Made by a program: the position numbers and the translations under genes
Assembly: GCA_030522415.1 (NCBI GenBank)
Contig: CM060109.1
Span: 27,168,892 to 27,232,891 of the forward strand
DNA: 64,000 nucleotides
Source: Channallabes apus
Taxonomy: Eukaryota; Chordata; Actinopteri; Siluriformes; Clariidae
Direction of reading: 5' to 3'
The notes under the pieces: generated by a model
The model's database searches: none
What the model was told of the DNA's origin: nothing
The model's input: the letters and a program-made list of their open reading frames with translations, nothing else
Shown: positions 11,572 to 23,660 of the stretch, in pieces
Numbering within the stretch: position 1 is the first letter of the stretch
How the letters are laid out: each line of letters starts with the position of its first letter

Positions 11572-14500
11572 ATGGTTCACACGTGCGTGGTGGCAGGATG
11601 TCGGAACCGGAGGACTCCCGGAACCGCGTTATCCTTCTACAGATTTCCGCGCGATGCGGAGAGGAAGCAGCGATGGATTGCTGCCGTGAACCGTGAGGGC
11701 TGGGTGCCAAACGAGGGCAGCAGACTCTGCAGTAACCACTTCATTTCAGGTAAGAAAAGTTGTTTCATATATGCTCAAACCACAGGTGCTCGGTCATGCG
11801 TCATGTCATAACTGTTCCCGTATAATTAAATCCACGTGACGAGGAAAGGAACGCCTTCTTAGCGCATGTGTTTATACCAGGGTGAGTCACAAAATGATCC
11901 GCTCTCTGCCTGTAGAATTTATTGTAGTTTATTTACATACACTTTGTCCATGTGTAAAGCTTTCATTAAAAATGTTTTAGACTGAGCTGCGAGCCGTAAA
12001 TGCACTGCTGTCTTCACTTCTTCATAGAGCTTTTTAAAGGTGAAAGTCTGATGGAGCAAGATCAGATCTATAGGGGGGATGCTTTAACACCTCAAAAGCA
12101 GGTTTTTGCAGAGTGTCGACAGTATGAGCAAAAGTGTCCTTCTTGATGCAAACTTCCTTAAACTTCTCCATCCATTCATACACTCTTATTCGCAACAAAA
12201 CACTTTCTCTGTATTGCACATTAATCCATACTGTCTTTAAAAAATAACTGCATCAGGTATGCCATCAGATCACAAAAAGCAATTCAAAGCACACTGCTCT
12301 TATTTGTGGGGCATCCATTTTTGCTCGCAGCACAGTTACAAATTAACTGATGTCCTGTAACATGTACAGGTCCTTCTAAAAAAATTAGCATATTGTGATC
12401 AAGTTCATTATTTTCTGTAATGTACTGATAAACATTAGACTTTCATGTATTTTAGATTCATTACACACAACTGAAGTAGTTCAAGCCTTTTATTGTTTTA
12501 ATATTGATGATTGTGGCATACAGCTAAAAAAATTAGCATATCATGAAAAGGTTCTCTAAACGAGCTATTAACCTAATCATCTGAATCAACTACTTAACTC
12601 TAAACACCTGCAAAAGATTCCTGAGGCTTTTAAAAACTCCCAGCCTGGTTCATTACTCAAAACCGCAATCATGGGTAAGACTGCCCAGAGTTCCCAGAGT
12701 GCTGTATCAAGGCACTTCAGTGGGAAGTCTGTGGGAAGGAAAAAGTGTGGCAGAAAACGCTGCACAACGAGAAGAGGTGACCGGGACCTGAGGAAGATTG
12801 TGGAGAAGGACCGATTCCAGACCTTGGGGGACCTGCGGAAGCAGTGGACTGAGTCTGGAGTAGAAACATCCAGAGCCACCGTGTACAGGCGTGTGCAGGA
12901 AATGGGCTACAGTTTGCAAATTTTGCATGTCATTCGGAAATCAAGGTGCCAGAGTCTGGAGGAAGACTGGGGAGAGGGAAATGCCAAAATGCCTGAAGTC
13001 CAGTGTCAAGTACCCACAGTCAGTGATGGTCTGGGGTGCCATGTCAGCTGCTGGTGTTGGTCCACTATGTTTTATCAAGGGCAGGGTCAATGCAGCTAGC
13101 TATCAGGAGATTTTGGAGCACTTCATTCTTTCATCTGCTGAAAAGCTTTATGGAAATGATTTCATTTTTCAGCACGACCTGGCACCTGCTCACAGTGCCA
13201 AAACCACTGGTAAATGGTTTACTGACCATGGTATTACTGTGCTCAATTGGCCTGCCAACTCTCCTGACCTGAACCCCATAGAGAATCTGTGGGATATTGT
13301 GAAGAGAAAGTTGAGAGACACAAGACCCAACACTCTGGATGAGCTTAAGGCCACTATCGAAGCATCCTGGGCCTCCATAACACCTCAGCAGTGCCACAGG
13401 CTGATTGCCTCCATGCCACGCCGCATTGAAGCAGTCATTTCTGCAAAAGCATTCCCAACCAAGTATTGAGTGCATAACTGAACATAATTATTTGAAGGTT
13501 GACTTTTTTTGTATTTAAAACACTTTTCTTCTATTGGTCAGATGAAATATGCTAATTTTTTGAGATATGGATTTTGGGTTTTCATGAGCTGTATGCCACA
13601 ATCATCAATATTAAAACAATAAAAGGCTTGAACTACTTCAGTTGTGTGTAATGAATCTAAAATATATGAAAGTCTAATGTTTATCAGTACATTACAGAAA
13701 ATAATGAACTTTATCACAATATGCAAATTTTTTTAGAAGGACCTGTATACACCTGCACAGCAGGGAGACAGTTGCTTTGACCAGGCAAAAGGAGCTGATA
13801 AAACACAAGTTTTAATATAACTGGAGTGTGGATAATTTTTGACTCACCCTCATATATTTGTTTTCTTTGAACATGCTTACGATTCCCTTGTTTTCATTAC
13901 AGGTAAACAAGTGAAAAATCCCAGATCTCCGGACTACGTCCCTTCGGTCTTCACCTCTGCTCCTCTATCTCCAAACACTAAAGAAGCAAATGCATTTGAG
14001 CCATATGACAAACAAGAAGCACAAGTCGAGGCTGCAAATGCCTTACTTTTCCTACAAGGTCAGGGACGTTTTAATGAAGGCCATAGCCATGAACAGTGTC
14101 AAGGTGAACCAGAAAGCACATCCTCTTGTCTGAACAGTGATGATGAAAGAAAGGATGAAGGTACCGAAGAGACTCTGTCAGAAAGTGAAAACGAGGACAA
14201 AGAAGAAGAGCCACCTGGAAACAGTTTCACAACGTCTGTCATTTATGAGGCCAAAATGAATGCCCTCAAGAAAGAGAATATGAAACTGAAGGAGTCCTTA
14301 GAGAAAATGTCTCTCACTGAAGCCTCGTTTAAGAACGATCCAGAAAAGGTTCTGTTCTACACAGGACTACCCAACTATTTTGTCTTCGAGACAGTCATGT
14401 GGCTTCTTGTGCCTCATATGAAAGAGGACAAAAATGCAAAGCTTTCAAAGTTCCAGCAATTACTTTTGACTTTAATGAGACTCAGGCTTGATCTGAGGAA

Positions 14501-15266
14501 TCAGGACTTGGCATACCGTTTTGGAGTTAAAGTTTCCACAGTAACGAGGACGGTTCATCAAATCATCAACATAATGTTTACCACGCTGGTGCCCACTGCT
14601 GTATTCTGGCCATCTAGAGTGGAACTCCGAAAAAACCTGCCAGACGCCGTGAAGTGTACGCATCCAGACTGTGCTGTGATAATCGACTGCTTTACAGTAA
14701 CCCTTGAAAAAGCAGTCAGTATAGACACACATCGTCATGGTGTAAGAGCAACGAGAGATCTGAGCACACCGTCATCACAGTCTGCTTTTGTCAGCGAGCT
14801 CAAATACGTGATTGGTGTTGCCCCCCAGGGGGCGGTTATGTTCGTCTCTAGAGGAGCACCCGGCAACATTAGTGATAAGACTCTGGTTGAGAGCTGCGGT
14901 CTGCTTCACAAGCTCCTGCCTGGTGATGTGGTTCTGGCTGAACAGGATTTTGACATTAAGGACTTGGTCGGAGCTCACAGAGCTGAGCTCACAGTTACTA
15001 ACAGTGAACTTCATGATATAAGTCAGAGTAACCCGGACACAAAAGCAGAGGCGTCACTGTCTACTGCTGCAGAGAGAATTAATGTGTGTAGGCATGTGGA
15101 GCGGGTGATACAAATGGTCAAAAAAAGATATTCTATGCTGTCCGGACCAGTAGAGAGCGCTTTTACAGTTGTAGATCGTAGCACCAATGTGACCACTTTT
15201 GACAAGATGGTACAGGTTGCATGTGCCTTAAATAACCTGTGTATTTCTGCTGTTCCACTTGACTGA
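11572..15266 (+). CDS. THAP finger fused to PIF/ISL2EU-like DDE domain (2 exons)
   Basis: Exons 11572-11749 and 13903-15266 join in phase 1 to 513 codons. Residues 1-76 form a THAP DNA-binding domain with all landmarks: C5, C10, W35, C53, H56 and the YVPSVF box. Next come a Ser/Glu-rich acidic linker, a short coiled coil (EAKMNALKKENMKLKESLEK), an HTH_Tnp_4-type helix-turn-helix (FQQLLLTLMRLRLDLRNQDL), and a DDE_Tnp_4-like nuclease fold. Candidate acidic residues are D321 (IIDC), D384 (SDK), E406 where relatives have Asp (GDVVLAEQDF against GDVVLADRGF), and E459 (HVER). The layout is that of ISL2EU/IS4EU transposases. The replaced Asp, intact frame, real intron and shared promoter suggest a domesticated host gene, but an aged transposon is not excluded. 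The start is the ATG that opens the THAP domain; an in-frame upstream ATG at 11440 is less likely. Confidence 0.85.
12010..12220 (-). pseudogene. mariner transposase fragment
   Basis: On the minus strand a short frame ends HPPYRSDLAPSDFHL, which matches the mariner signature around the third catalytic residue (HPPYSPDLAPSDFHL). Only this C-terminal region is present. Confidence 0.8.
12367..13745 (+). mobile_element. Tc1-like transposon with ~200-bp inverted repeats
   Basis: The element starts caggtccttctaaaaaaatt and ends with the reverse complement of that end, agaaggacctg, flanked by TA on both sides. Terminal repeats of roughly 200 bp match nearly perfectly and repeat the attagcatat motif internally (IR/DR arrangement as in Sleeping Beauty-type elements). 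It inserted into the mariner element at 11877-13852. Confidence 0.9.
12671..13469 (+). pseudogene. Internally deleted Tc1 transposase
   Basis: The first frame (from 12671) keeps the paired-type helix-turn-helix region up to YRRVQEMGYSLQ. Sequence then resumes in another frame with SFGNQGARVWRK and runs to the end, with FQHDLAPAHSAK (second Asp) and NSPDLNPIENLW (third acidic residue). The segment that should hold the first catalytic Asp (the SDE-type motif) is missing at about 12920. The copy therefore cannot encode an active enzyme. Confidence 0.9.
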
Positions 15267-15549
15267 ATTACATCATATAATATTGCAAATATGAAGAGGA
15301 TACATATTGTTCCTCAAAGGATCATAGTTGACAGACATTTTATGCCTATACACATTCTAGCTGTGTCAGTTGTTTCCGTTTATACTGAGCCTCTAGATAT
15401 TAGCGAGGGTGAAGGCTGCGCAATGCATGTTAAACCTAACTTGTCATCTCTCTAAACCACTATCTAACTCTAAACCTTTAGCAGCAGGTGCTTGTATCAC
15501 AGTGAAAATATTTAGCTCTCTAACTAGAACTTGTCCTAGAGTTAGTGTG

Positions 15550-15555
15550 AATAAA
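15550..15555 (+). terminator. Candidate polyadenylation signal of the THAP gene
   Basis: AATAAA lies 284 bp after the stop codon at 15266, in otherwise featureless AT-rich DNA. Confidence 0.5.
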
Positions 15556-16450
15556 GTACACCTGAGGTTCAATCCAGCCACTTACTTTGTACTTATTCAT
15601 GTTATTTATTTCTGAAATATATGCAACTTGCTGCTTACAAGGAGTTATTTTATTCAGCACTGTTTAAGTTTAATCATTCCAAGGACCCAAATGGTTTAGT
15701 GCTATTTCCTCAAATATAATCCTGAGCTGAGTTCAGGCCCTATGAGTGGAATTTATCAGGATCAGTGACAGAATCATTCCTCATGTGTCGTTTGATTTTA
15801 AACGTGTAATATGAATGTTTAGATAGCTTCTTTATTGAAAAACGCATCGCTCCATACCCTTAGAGCAGGCTCTATGGCCAGGATAGCTGTACTCATGTAC
15901 TAGTGCCTTAGCCCAGCGGTTCTCAAAGTCTGGTCTGGTTTGTTTAGAGTGGCAGAAATCACAATCCACAAACCCCACAATGCTGTTACAGTTTTCTTAG
16001 TATAGGTTTAAGTCCTGTGTAGGTAACTTATTAAATGGCTTTACTCCAAATCTTGACAACTGAAAGACGCTTATGTTGACTTGGACCTAATTTGGCCTCG
16101 CCTTGCAAAGTTAAGGAATCAAACCTGCAAAATGTTTTTTATCATGTGATATCCATGACGTCATTCTGCTTCAGCACCAAATTAGCAGGGAATACAAAAG
16201 TTAATGCTGCATAGTAAATTATTATTTGCACTGTTAATTGTTCTATAAGCATTATTACACAATTTTATAGTGTCTAAACTTTATGCATTAGCATATGCAC
16301 ATTATTAGCATTGCCTCGTGGTCTGACATGGCTAAGCTCCATCATTGCATTTTCCTCTGTTTGTATGACTGCCTGAAAAAATAAATGGTGAACATTTTGT
16401 CTGGATGAGTGGATTTTGTAAGCCAGAACATTACCATTAATTACCAATTA
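15556..16450. other. Intergenic DNA, nothing recognised
   Basis: AT-rich sequence with frequent stops in all frames and no clear repeat ends or gene signals that I can see. Confidence 0.5.
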
Positions 16451-16452
16451 TA

Positions 16453-16994
16453 CATACTACCGCTCATACTTTTGGGATCACTTATAAATTTCTGTTTTTT
16501 CTTTGTTTTTGTTTTTGTTTTTTGATAAATTTTCTACATTTTACATCTATACTGGGGATTTCTATGAAAACTATGAAATAACACGTATGGAATTAGGTAA
16601 TTACATAACAACCAGAACAACAGTCAGTTGTTATTTTAAGACACAGAGGTCAGCCTTTCTGGAATGGTTCTTGCAAGAACAGTATTGTCCAGTGCATTTG
16701 CAAAACCCATGAAGTACCATGATGAAATTGGCTCTCATGAAGACCAAAACTTATCTCTGCTGCAGAGGAGAAGTTAATTTAAAATTACCAACTTAAAAAA
16801 TCACCAAGCAACTCGGATTAGAGCTGTTATGAAGGCATTACAGATCATGAGTAGCAGATAGTAGCATCTTAAATTACCAGTTCAAAGGAGATTTTTGCGT
16901 AGTTCGGATGCCTTTAGCATTGCTTTGCAATGTAGAACAAAGTCAGGAACAACCATGGAGTTAGAAAGTGATCCCAAACTTTTGAGCAGTAATG
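16453..16994 (+). mobile_element. Tc1-derived short element
   Basis: The ends are an imperfect inverted pair flanked by TA: catactaccgctcatactttt and, reversed, cattactgctcaaaagtttg, both followed by gggatcact. The interior keeps gtgcatttgcaaaacccatg and gcattacagatcatgagtag, traces of a Tc1 transposase, and the same pieces recur at 59030-59200. No frame is intact. Confidence 0.7.
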
Positions 16995-17099
16995 TACCAG
17001 TAAACTGGTGGCAGGATCATGGGCACCCAAGCCTCATTTATCAAAGGAGACAAAAGGTTAGTCTGTCTAGTCTGATCCCACATAGTTTAATGTAAAAAA

Positions 17100-17400
17100 A
17101 AAAAAAAAAAGTTAATCCTGGCTATAACAGAAAAGCATCAGAACAGGTAGTGCATCATAGTCTGTCACATATGTACAGGCAAAGAGTGCAAGGTTGCTGA
17201 TTTGGAATCCAGATTCCCCAAATCTCAATCCGATTAAGCATTCGTGGGATGTGCTGAACAAACAAATCTGATCCATACAGGTCCCACCTTGTAGCTTATA
17301 GCAACTTTCAGCAACCGAGAGTCATGCCCAGAGAAGTTAATGCTGTTTTGATGACACAAGAGGAACCTACTGTATATAATATTAGCCATAATGTTTTAAG
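17100..17400 (+). pseudogene. Tc1 transposase 3' remnant
   Basis: gattccccaaatctcaatcc translates as DSPNLNPI, followed by KHSWDVL, a decayed form of the NSPDLNPIENLW motif at the third catalytic residue of Tc1 transposases. Stops interrupt it on both sides. Confidence 0.6.
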
Positions 17401-18915
17401 CTTTAAGTGATTAGTTTATGGGATCGTAGCTCATAGATCTTTACACAAATAATACAGGGAATTTCATTTAGAACTGAAAACAAACAAAAAGGTTAATTAC
17501 ATTGACAGAAAAGGAAATGTCAATGAGCTTGGATATCAAATATTAATCAGTTGTTGCAAAATTTTAAGTCACTATTTAAAAGTAAGCAAATCTGTAGTAT
17601 TTAACATCTTTTGTGCAAGAGGTCAAATATTTTTTTTAATCCTACAGAAGCACAAGCTCAGATGATCAACTTGCAACATGGATCAGCAGGTTTTACACAA
17701 ACTTGTGAAGTCTGTGTAGGCATGAGTGCATCCTGTTGCTAAAGCAAAAAGTGGACAATAAATAAGATTTTTAATCTTGTTAAAAAAAAGTGGACAATAA
17801 ATAAGACAATAAAATTTTTTTTACAAATTGTTGCCGATAATATTATTGATTAAAACCTTTATGAAATATTACCAAATACAGTAGAACCATTTTCACTAGT
17901 TGTCTCTGTCTTCAAAGGCACTTATCATGCTTGTTTTTTACTTTCACCTTAAGCCGCTTTCTTCAACAGATGTACAGTAAATGCTCTCCCCTAATATAAA
18001 ATTCTGGACATTAAATTTACACTGTAAATATAACTTCTGTAAATACACCTACTAAGAAACATGTTGTTAAGCCACTGTCTGGTGACATTTCTAGTTCCCA
18101 AGGAAACTAATGCTTCATACAACCATTGACCAATTATCCTAAGTGTGCTTATATGATTTTTAAGGATGTTAGAATAGTAATAATATATGCTATTGTCACT
18201 GAAATTCACAGAACCCATAGTTAACACATTTTTTTTCCTATTTCATTTACTTGTTCGACTTAATTGCAGCTGTCTAAACAAAAATAAATAAATAAATAAA
18301 TTTGTCTCACTTATTGTAGTGTAGCTCTAATTATAAAGTAGCCCAGAAAAAAACAGTCAGACGTCAGTCAATCATTATGAAAAAGTATGATTGTTTTACT
18401 GCTGATAATATACAGTATTTTAATAATACATTTATTTAAACAAACCTATTAGGAAATATTTATCATTTTAATACTTAAAAAGATTTTCCTTGGTTATGGT
18501 CAGTGAAGATTGAAAATAATCTTTAAGCATGAATTTCGCTCTTTTCTCTTTTGAGAGATTTAAAATGTTATACCCTTAGTTTTTAGACTAAAAAAGGCAT
18601 TTCCTGACTCCCACACAATTGTTATTTGAAGATGCACTCAGTTTACGTTTATGTTCAATTGCTACGTTTTTAAAATAGGATGATTCAAATATCTACCCCC
18701 AAAAAATACTTTAAGCTAAGAAAACACCCCAAAATTCCTGGAATTTAGTTAAGAACTGTCCAACACATTATTACAACCAGGAAGGATAGTGAAATTTCCA
18801 CAGTTGGAGATCACTAAACACGTGGTGATGTATCATTATAAAACCTTTAAATAAAAATGAATAAATAACAGTATAATTCACACCCATGTTGAATAGTCAA
18901 AGTAAAACCATTTCC
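17401..18915. other. Intergenic DNA, nothing recognised
   Basis: AT-rich with short A/T runs and a small (AAAT)n at 18284-18301. No coding signal and no element termini seen. Confidence 0.5.
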
Positions 18916-19235
18916 ACACATGCAAAATGAACAGAACTTACAGAATTTTTTTTTTAAATCAGATGTGGTCCGTATAGGAAAACCACTTGTTAGAGATATT
19001 AAGCAGAAAAATAATTCTCAATTAGTTGGGAGAATAAAGACTGGACTTAGGAGCAATGAAAAACATCATGTGTCTGATGTGTCCAGATTGACCATATTGC
19101 AGAGTATGCCAGGAAGACATGAAGCTTGTGAAGCGATGCCTCCATCATGCATAGTGGCCACTGTACAAGCAGTGTTTTGATCTGGGGCTGGTTCATTTGG
19201 TTAGGTATTTGGGTTAACAAATATTTGTTCCATTT
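18916..19235 (+). pseudogene. Tc1 transposase remnant
   Basis: agtgttttgatctggggctg followed by gttcatttggttaggt matches the conserved Tc1 stretch encoding GSVLIWGCFSWSG. Upstream pieces (catcatgtgtctgatgtgtc) fit the same enzyme. Frames are broken, and this is a separate, more decayed copy than the one at 16453. Confidence 0.6.
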
Positions 19236-19291
19236 CTTTAATTTAATATACATCGTTTAATTACATTTAATATACAGAGATGAGGGATGGC

Positions 19292-20334
19292 CAGTGGCGG
19301 ACTGGACATCTGGAGCACCGGGAGTTTTATTTGGGTCGGCCCAGTCAGAACTCAAATATATATTTTTTAAAAATATATATAACGGAAACCATAATATTGC
19401 ATCGCTTTTACGCAGGTGAATGAGTGCGTCGATCGCACGTAGTGTTTGTGTGCACGCGAATGTATTGCCCTTTCTCCCTATTAATTAGTTTGGTCTATTC
19501 CACACGTGTTCTGAAACAAGGCCCCTTTAACTTCTAATTAATAGAGGTAGAAATATGGATCCTTTCTCGATTTTCTCTAAGCACATAAATAATAATGTCC
19601 ATGTATGAAGGGTGGGGTGGAGCTGAAAAGTTACGTGAAAAAAAGAAAAAAGAGGTAGAGGTAGTTGCTGTGAAATGCTTCAAATTAACCGATTATACCT
19701 TTGGCATGAGGGGAAGTTACAGGACTGCAGGCTCTACGGTTAGGGATAACGAGGCTGGATCCAGCGGCAGGGTCAGGGATGATGATCAAGTGCCTGCATT
19801 AGCTCGCGCTAGTAAGCTAGTTACTCCTTTTAATTATTATGGTATTCATTATTAATTACTAGCACGAACTAATGCTGCTACTTATTCCATAGTACCTGTT
19901 GAGTTTGATTGGCATCTTTTTCACTCGGCTCGGGTAGAGAAAGAGGTGTTGGCCATCAGCAGCAGGCACTGGTTCATCATCACTGACCCTGATACACTTG
20001 CAGTTTACAATGATGAGTGATACTGATTGTCTTACACTGCATCCAGATGGTACCCCCTGACTAGCTAAAATAGTCTTTATAGTTTTATATGTTGTTTGTC
20101 TTAATGTTCTTTCCTTTGTTTCTTTGTTTTACAAATATGAGCTAATATACGTTTAGTGATACTTCAAATAATATGCTTAAATATACAGTAATACCAAAAC
20201 AAATAGAGTAGTGGTTAAAATTAATCTCCACATTAATAAGCCACTGTATTATGATGTGGGATGTGGGAAGTGGTGGGCTGCTGCTTTGCTGTGGTTCAGT
20301 CCAGGGCCACTTTTTTGGTCCCAGTCCGCCCCTG
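19292..20334. mobile_element. Non-autonomous hAT element, 8-bp target duplication
   Basis: Termini cagtggcggactgg and, reversed, caggggcggactgg are bordered by the identical 8-mer gggatggc (19284-19291 and 20335-20342). Length is 1043 bp. A short ORF near 19595-19855 (basic EKLREKKKKE stretch) resembles the start of some hAT proteins but lacks any catalytic domain. Confidence 0.85.
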
Positions 20335-20559
20335 GGGATGGCGCAAGACTTTTGGATAATACTGTATCTCATACTTTTACAGTCCCAAAAAAAAAGCATG
20401 TTATGTGGCTGTTATTGAATCTTAGACGATCAATAAATTCGATAGGATCAGAAGACATCTTTAAGTTGAAATCGAATGATAAACGACAGAATTGTGGTAA
20501 TTGCTGTAATAAAAGTTCATTTAACTAATTTGATCTCTGCAATAAGAATGCTGTTGTAA

Positions 20560-20825
20560 ATGGAGGAAGCTCCGCCCTGGAGTATGTTCAGTGCTGACGT
20601 TCATTGGTGCGTCACGTGACTCCTGTGGAATGTTAACAATGCAGTAAGTGTCCAACTTTGTACTGCATTTCTACTTGTGCCGTGAGTAACGAGAAAATGG
20701 AGGACAGGCTCGCGAAATGTAAAGCGTGTTTTTTTAACGGGACGAAACAAGCTTTGTGTGAATGAAGTGAGTGGGTGATAAAGCGCACACTGTTAACTGC
20801 AGGGATTTAACGCTTCTCGTACATG
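20560..20825 (+). promoter_or_regulatory. LATS2: LATS2 promoter and non-coding exon 1
   Basis: A CpG-rich region begins here and extends to about 21170. It contains a palindromic CLEAR/E-box GTCACGTGAC (20611-20620) and the TEAD-type motif TGTGGAATGT (20624-20633). A strong splice donor (catg|gtaagtgg) at 20825/20826 is the likely end of a non-coding first exon. It would pair with the acceptor tttccacag|gcgaag at 24487/24488. The start site is not resolved and no TATA box is seen. Confidence 0.55.
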
Positions 20826-21324
20826 GTAAGTGGCTGGAAGCTTGGTCTTTTTTTGGTCGGGGGTCCGGAAAGGAAAACACCGTTTGAATGTGATAGTGTT
20901 TGTGAATGTGAAGGTTCTGTTTGTATCTCGCTGAGGTTTGGACAGAACGAGCGGTAGAGGTTCGGTTCGGTTTGAAGCGCGAGACTGGAATGCGCGAGCT
21001 GCTCTCGCGCGGCGCTGCGTTCCTCGCGCCCCATTCCCTCCCCAAACACTCGTGAAGTTCAGGAAAGGCTGCAGGAAAAGGCCCTGAGACTCCCGTCTGC
21101 TCCTCCTGCGCAAGACTACTGCACTGTCAGTGTCAGAACTGCGCAACGCACACTCGGACTCAGGGGCTTTAGTTTATCTCCTACTTTAATGCATTACTCG
21201 GTTAAAAAAGTTTGGTAGCAGCCAGAGTCAGGGTGGATCTGTTCCATCACTTGAGTATCAATATTAACAATGAGGTATCATGTCTAAGTTAATGTTCAGG
21301 GGAGGCTTTAATTAAATGTCTTTG

Positions 21325-21325
21325 C

Positions 21326-21362
<37 letters not shown>

Positions 21363-21496
21363 GCTATTATTATTATTATTATTATTATTATTACTAGTAG
21401 TAGTTGTTGTTATAATAAAGGCAATAATAATAATAATAATTATTATTATTGTATTTATTATATTAATAATTTATTTATTAATAATTATTTTATTTA

Positions 21497-21534
<38 letters not shown>

Positions 21535-21535
21535 T
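21325..21535. repeat. (ATT)n-rich microsatellite block
   Basis: Long runs of TTA/ATT with a central inverted part (aataataata against ttattatta) and an agtagtagt patch, in LATS2 intron 1. Peptides from it are poly-Leu or poly-Ile artefacts. Confidence 0.9.
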
Positions 21536-23159
21536 GTAGTAGTAGTGGAAGTATTTTTACTAATATTCCTATTATGGGCTTACTTTTATCATGTCATGTG
21601 CAATTTTTTTTACTATTAAGCATCCCAAAAAAACTCCCTGCATAAGGAACATGAACATAATTAAGCAGTTACAGTGGATATGTAACACCAGCTGTGTTCA
21701 CACATGTGAAAGAGTTCACACATGTTCACACAGAAATGAAAGAGACGAAACTGTGTAAAGTAATGGCAATTACGGATGAGTAGACGATTTTTTATAAGTT
21801 AAAGTTATATTCCGCTTAAACAAAAGTGTCAATCTCGTTTGTGTATATTATGGAGACTTTTAAGATAGCCTGTAGTATGATGCTCAACCAGTAAATATTT
21901 AACATGTAGGTTGAAATTTAAATATTTTAATGAATTTGTAATTAAATGTAAGTGTTGATTTTAATTGAACAGGTCTTAATTCTTACTTCTTTCTTTGTCT
22001 GAAGGAGATTGTGGTTGTGTATTCTCTTCCATTACTTCTTCATGTTGTTTGTGGGCGTTGTATAGAGTGTTGATTTTCAAGTGAAGTTGCTTTACAGGTA
22101 AACTGCAGGATGTTCATTTAAAAATTCATCTTTGAATTTATCTGTTTGAAGAATCAGGAACTTTTCAGGAAGAATCTTTATGCCCACCATTCCCCATGTC
22201 CTGGAACAATATAAGCCCAATAATTTACTGCTATATTAAAAGAAAAACAGGACTAATAGATTTAATATAAATGTACTATAAAAAATTATAAAACTGTTCA
22301 ACTTTGCATACATGACCTCCTCTCAAGCGTTAGTGAACTGTAAAAAAAAAGAGAAATATCATTATGTTATGCTCTAAAGGTTAAAGGTATAAAACAGCTA
22401 ACGGACTTGTTGGAAGCGTTTATGGGGACTCTGGGGGTGGAGAAGAGATTTCTTCCATTTATTTAAGCTGTATATGTTTGGTATTTGAAAACTGGGAGAC
22501 TTGGCGTACTATGAGATGTAGTTTTCCTAGAATACCTTATGCACAGTGTTCCTAGACAGCGCTTTGAAATGATAATTGTGGGTTTCGCAAGTACGTACAT
22601 GACTTAAAGGGAAAAGCTACAGCTTAATTGGACATGTGCGACAACTTTGATTAAAAATTATTAGCCTAACTTGTGTGTCACTGTAGTAAAACATTTTTAA
22701 TGTACAAAACAAATATTAAACCTTGGGTGCAAGTTTTATTGTATTGACATACATGTCAGTTATACTCACAGGTTATACTCACCTGAGGTGGCTTTTCTAG
22801 CTACACGGAAAGCCTCATTCAGTAACTAATCTTATAAACCTGAATGGAGTGTATCCATAGAGCTTGTTTTGCAAGCAGTCCATTCAAAGTAGACTTTAAT
22901 TGTAGCTTTATAAGGAGACTGTAAATGATTCAGTCAATAGCCATCCATAAAGCTGACAGTCTGTAACAAACAGCAGCAGAAAGTGAAAACATAACAGCAA
23001 GCTTATTAATTTTTTGTTTATTATTTTTTTGTGAGACTGTTAATCTGTATTTATTTATTGGTTTATTCTGGGTTGGTGGTCTTATGATGCACAGCTATTT
23101 ATGTCAACAGAATGCTGGAAGCTTCATAGGATTGGAACTTTAGGAGAGTTTAGGTTCTA

Positions 23160-23660
23160 GACTAACATCTCAAGAATCTTTATCCTTGACTCGAAAGATT
23201 CCTGAGATGGGAGTCAGATAAAGACCCTAGACATGCAAGTTAAGGATAAGAGTTCATATATTATTTTTATATAAAGAGTGTATATTGTATATAATGACTA
23301 TTTAAGGAAGAAAAAATTATAGACATGAGAGTTTAGGGTGAAGTTTTAAAATATAAGCGTTCAAGATAAAAATATCTAAAGATAACAGTTTAGGATATTT
23401 TATTCTACAAGATAGGAGTTCCAGATAAAGATTCTAGAAATGAGAGTGTAGGGTAAACATTCTAGAGAAGGGAATTTAAGACAAAAACCCTAGAGAAAAC
23501 GGTTTACGATCTAGAGATGAGAGTTTAGGAGATAAAGATTCTTGGGATGAGAATTAATATCAGGTTTTAAGTGATAAAAGTTTTGGATAAAGATTTTTAT
23601 AGATGAGAGTTTGAGAGATTAAGATTCTAGAGGTAAGAGTTCAGGGTAAAGATCAGGACA
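23160..23660 (+). repeat. Degenerate minisatellite, ~28-35 bp unit
   Basis: Variants of gatgagagtttaggataaag plus attctaga recur throughout about 500 bp, spaced 25-40 bp apart. The left edge has a hairpin: atctcaagaatcttt (23167-23181) and aaagattcctgagat (23194-23208), with one mismatch. No ORF. It lies in LATS2 intron 1. Confidence 0.75.

Larger units (their letters stand above)
11877..13852 (-). mobile_element. Deleted mariner element, split by a Tc1 insertion
   Basis: Inverted ends agggtgagtcacaaaatgatc (11879) and, in reverse, agggtgagtcaaaaattatc are each preceded by TA. Without the Tc1 inside (12367-13745), about 600 bp remain, far short of the ~1.3 kb of an intact mariner. A minus-strand transposase scrap is at 12010-12220. 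The element lies in the intron of the THAP gene. Confidence 0.75.

Noticed and set aside
23160..23660. Regularly spaced repeats that might suggest a CRISPR array
   Set aside because: Eukaryotic locus, repeats degenerate and contiguous, spacers not unique, no cas genes.
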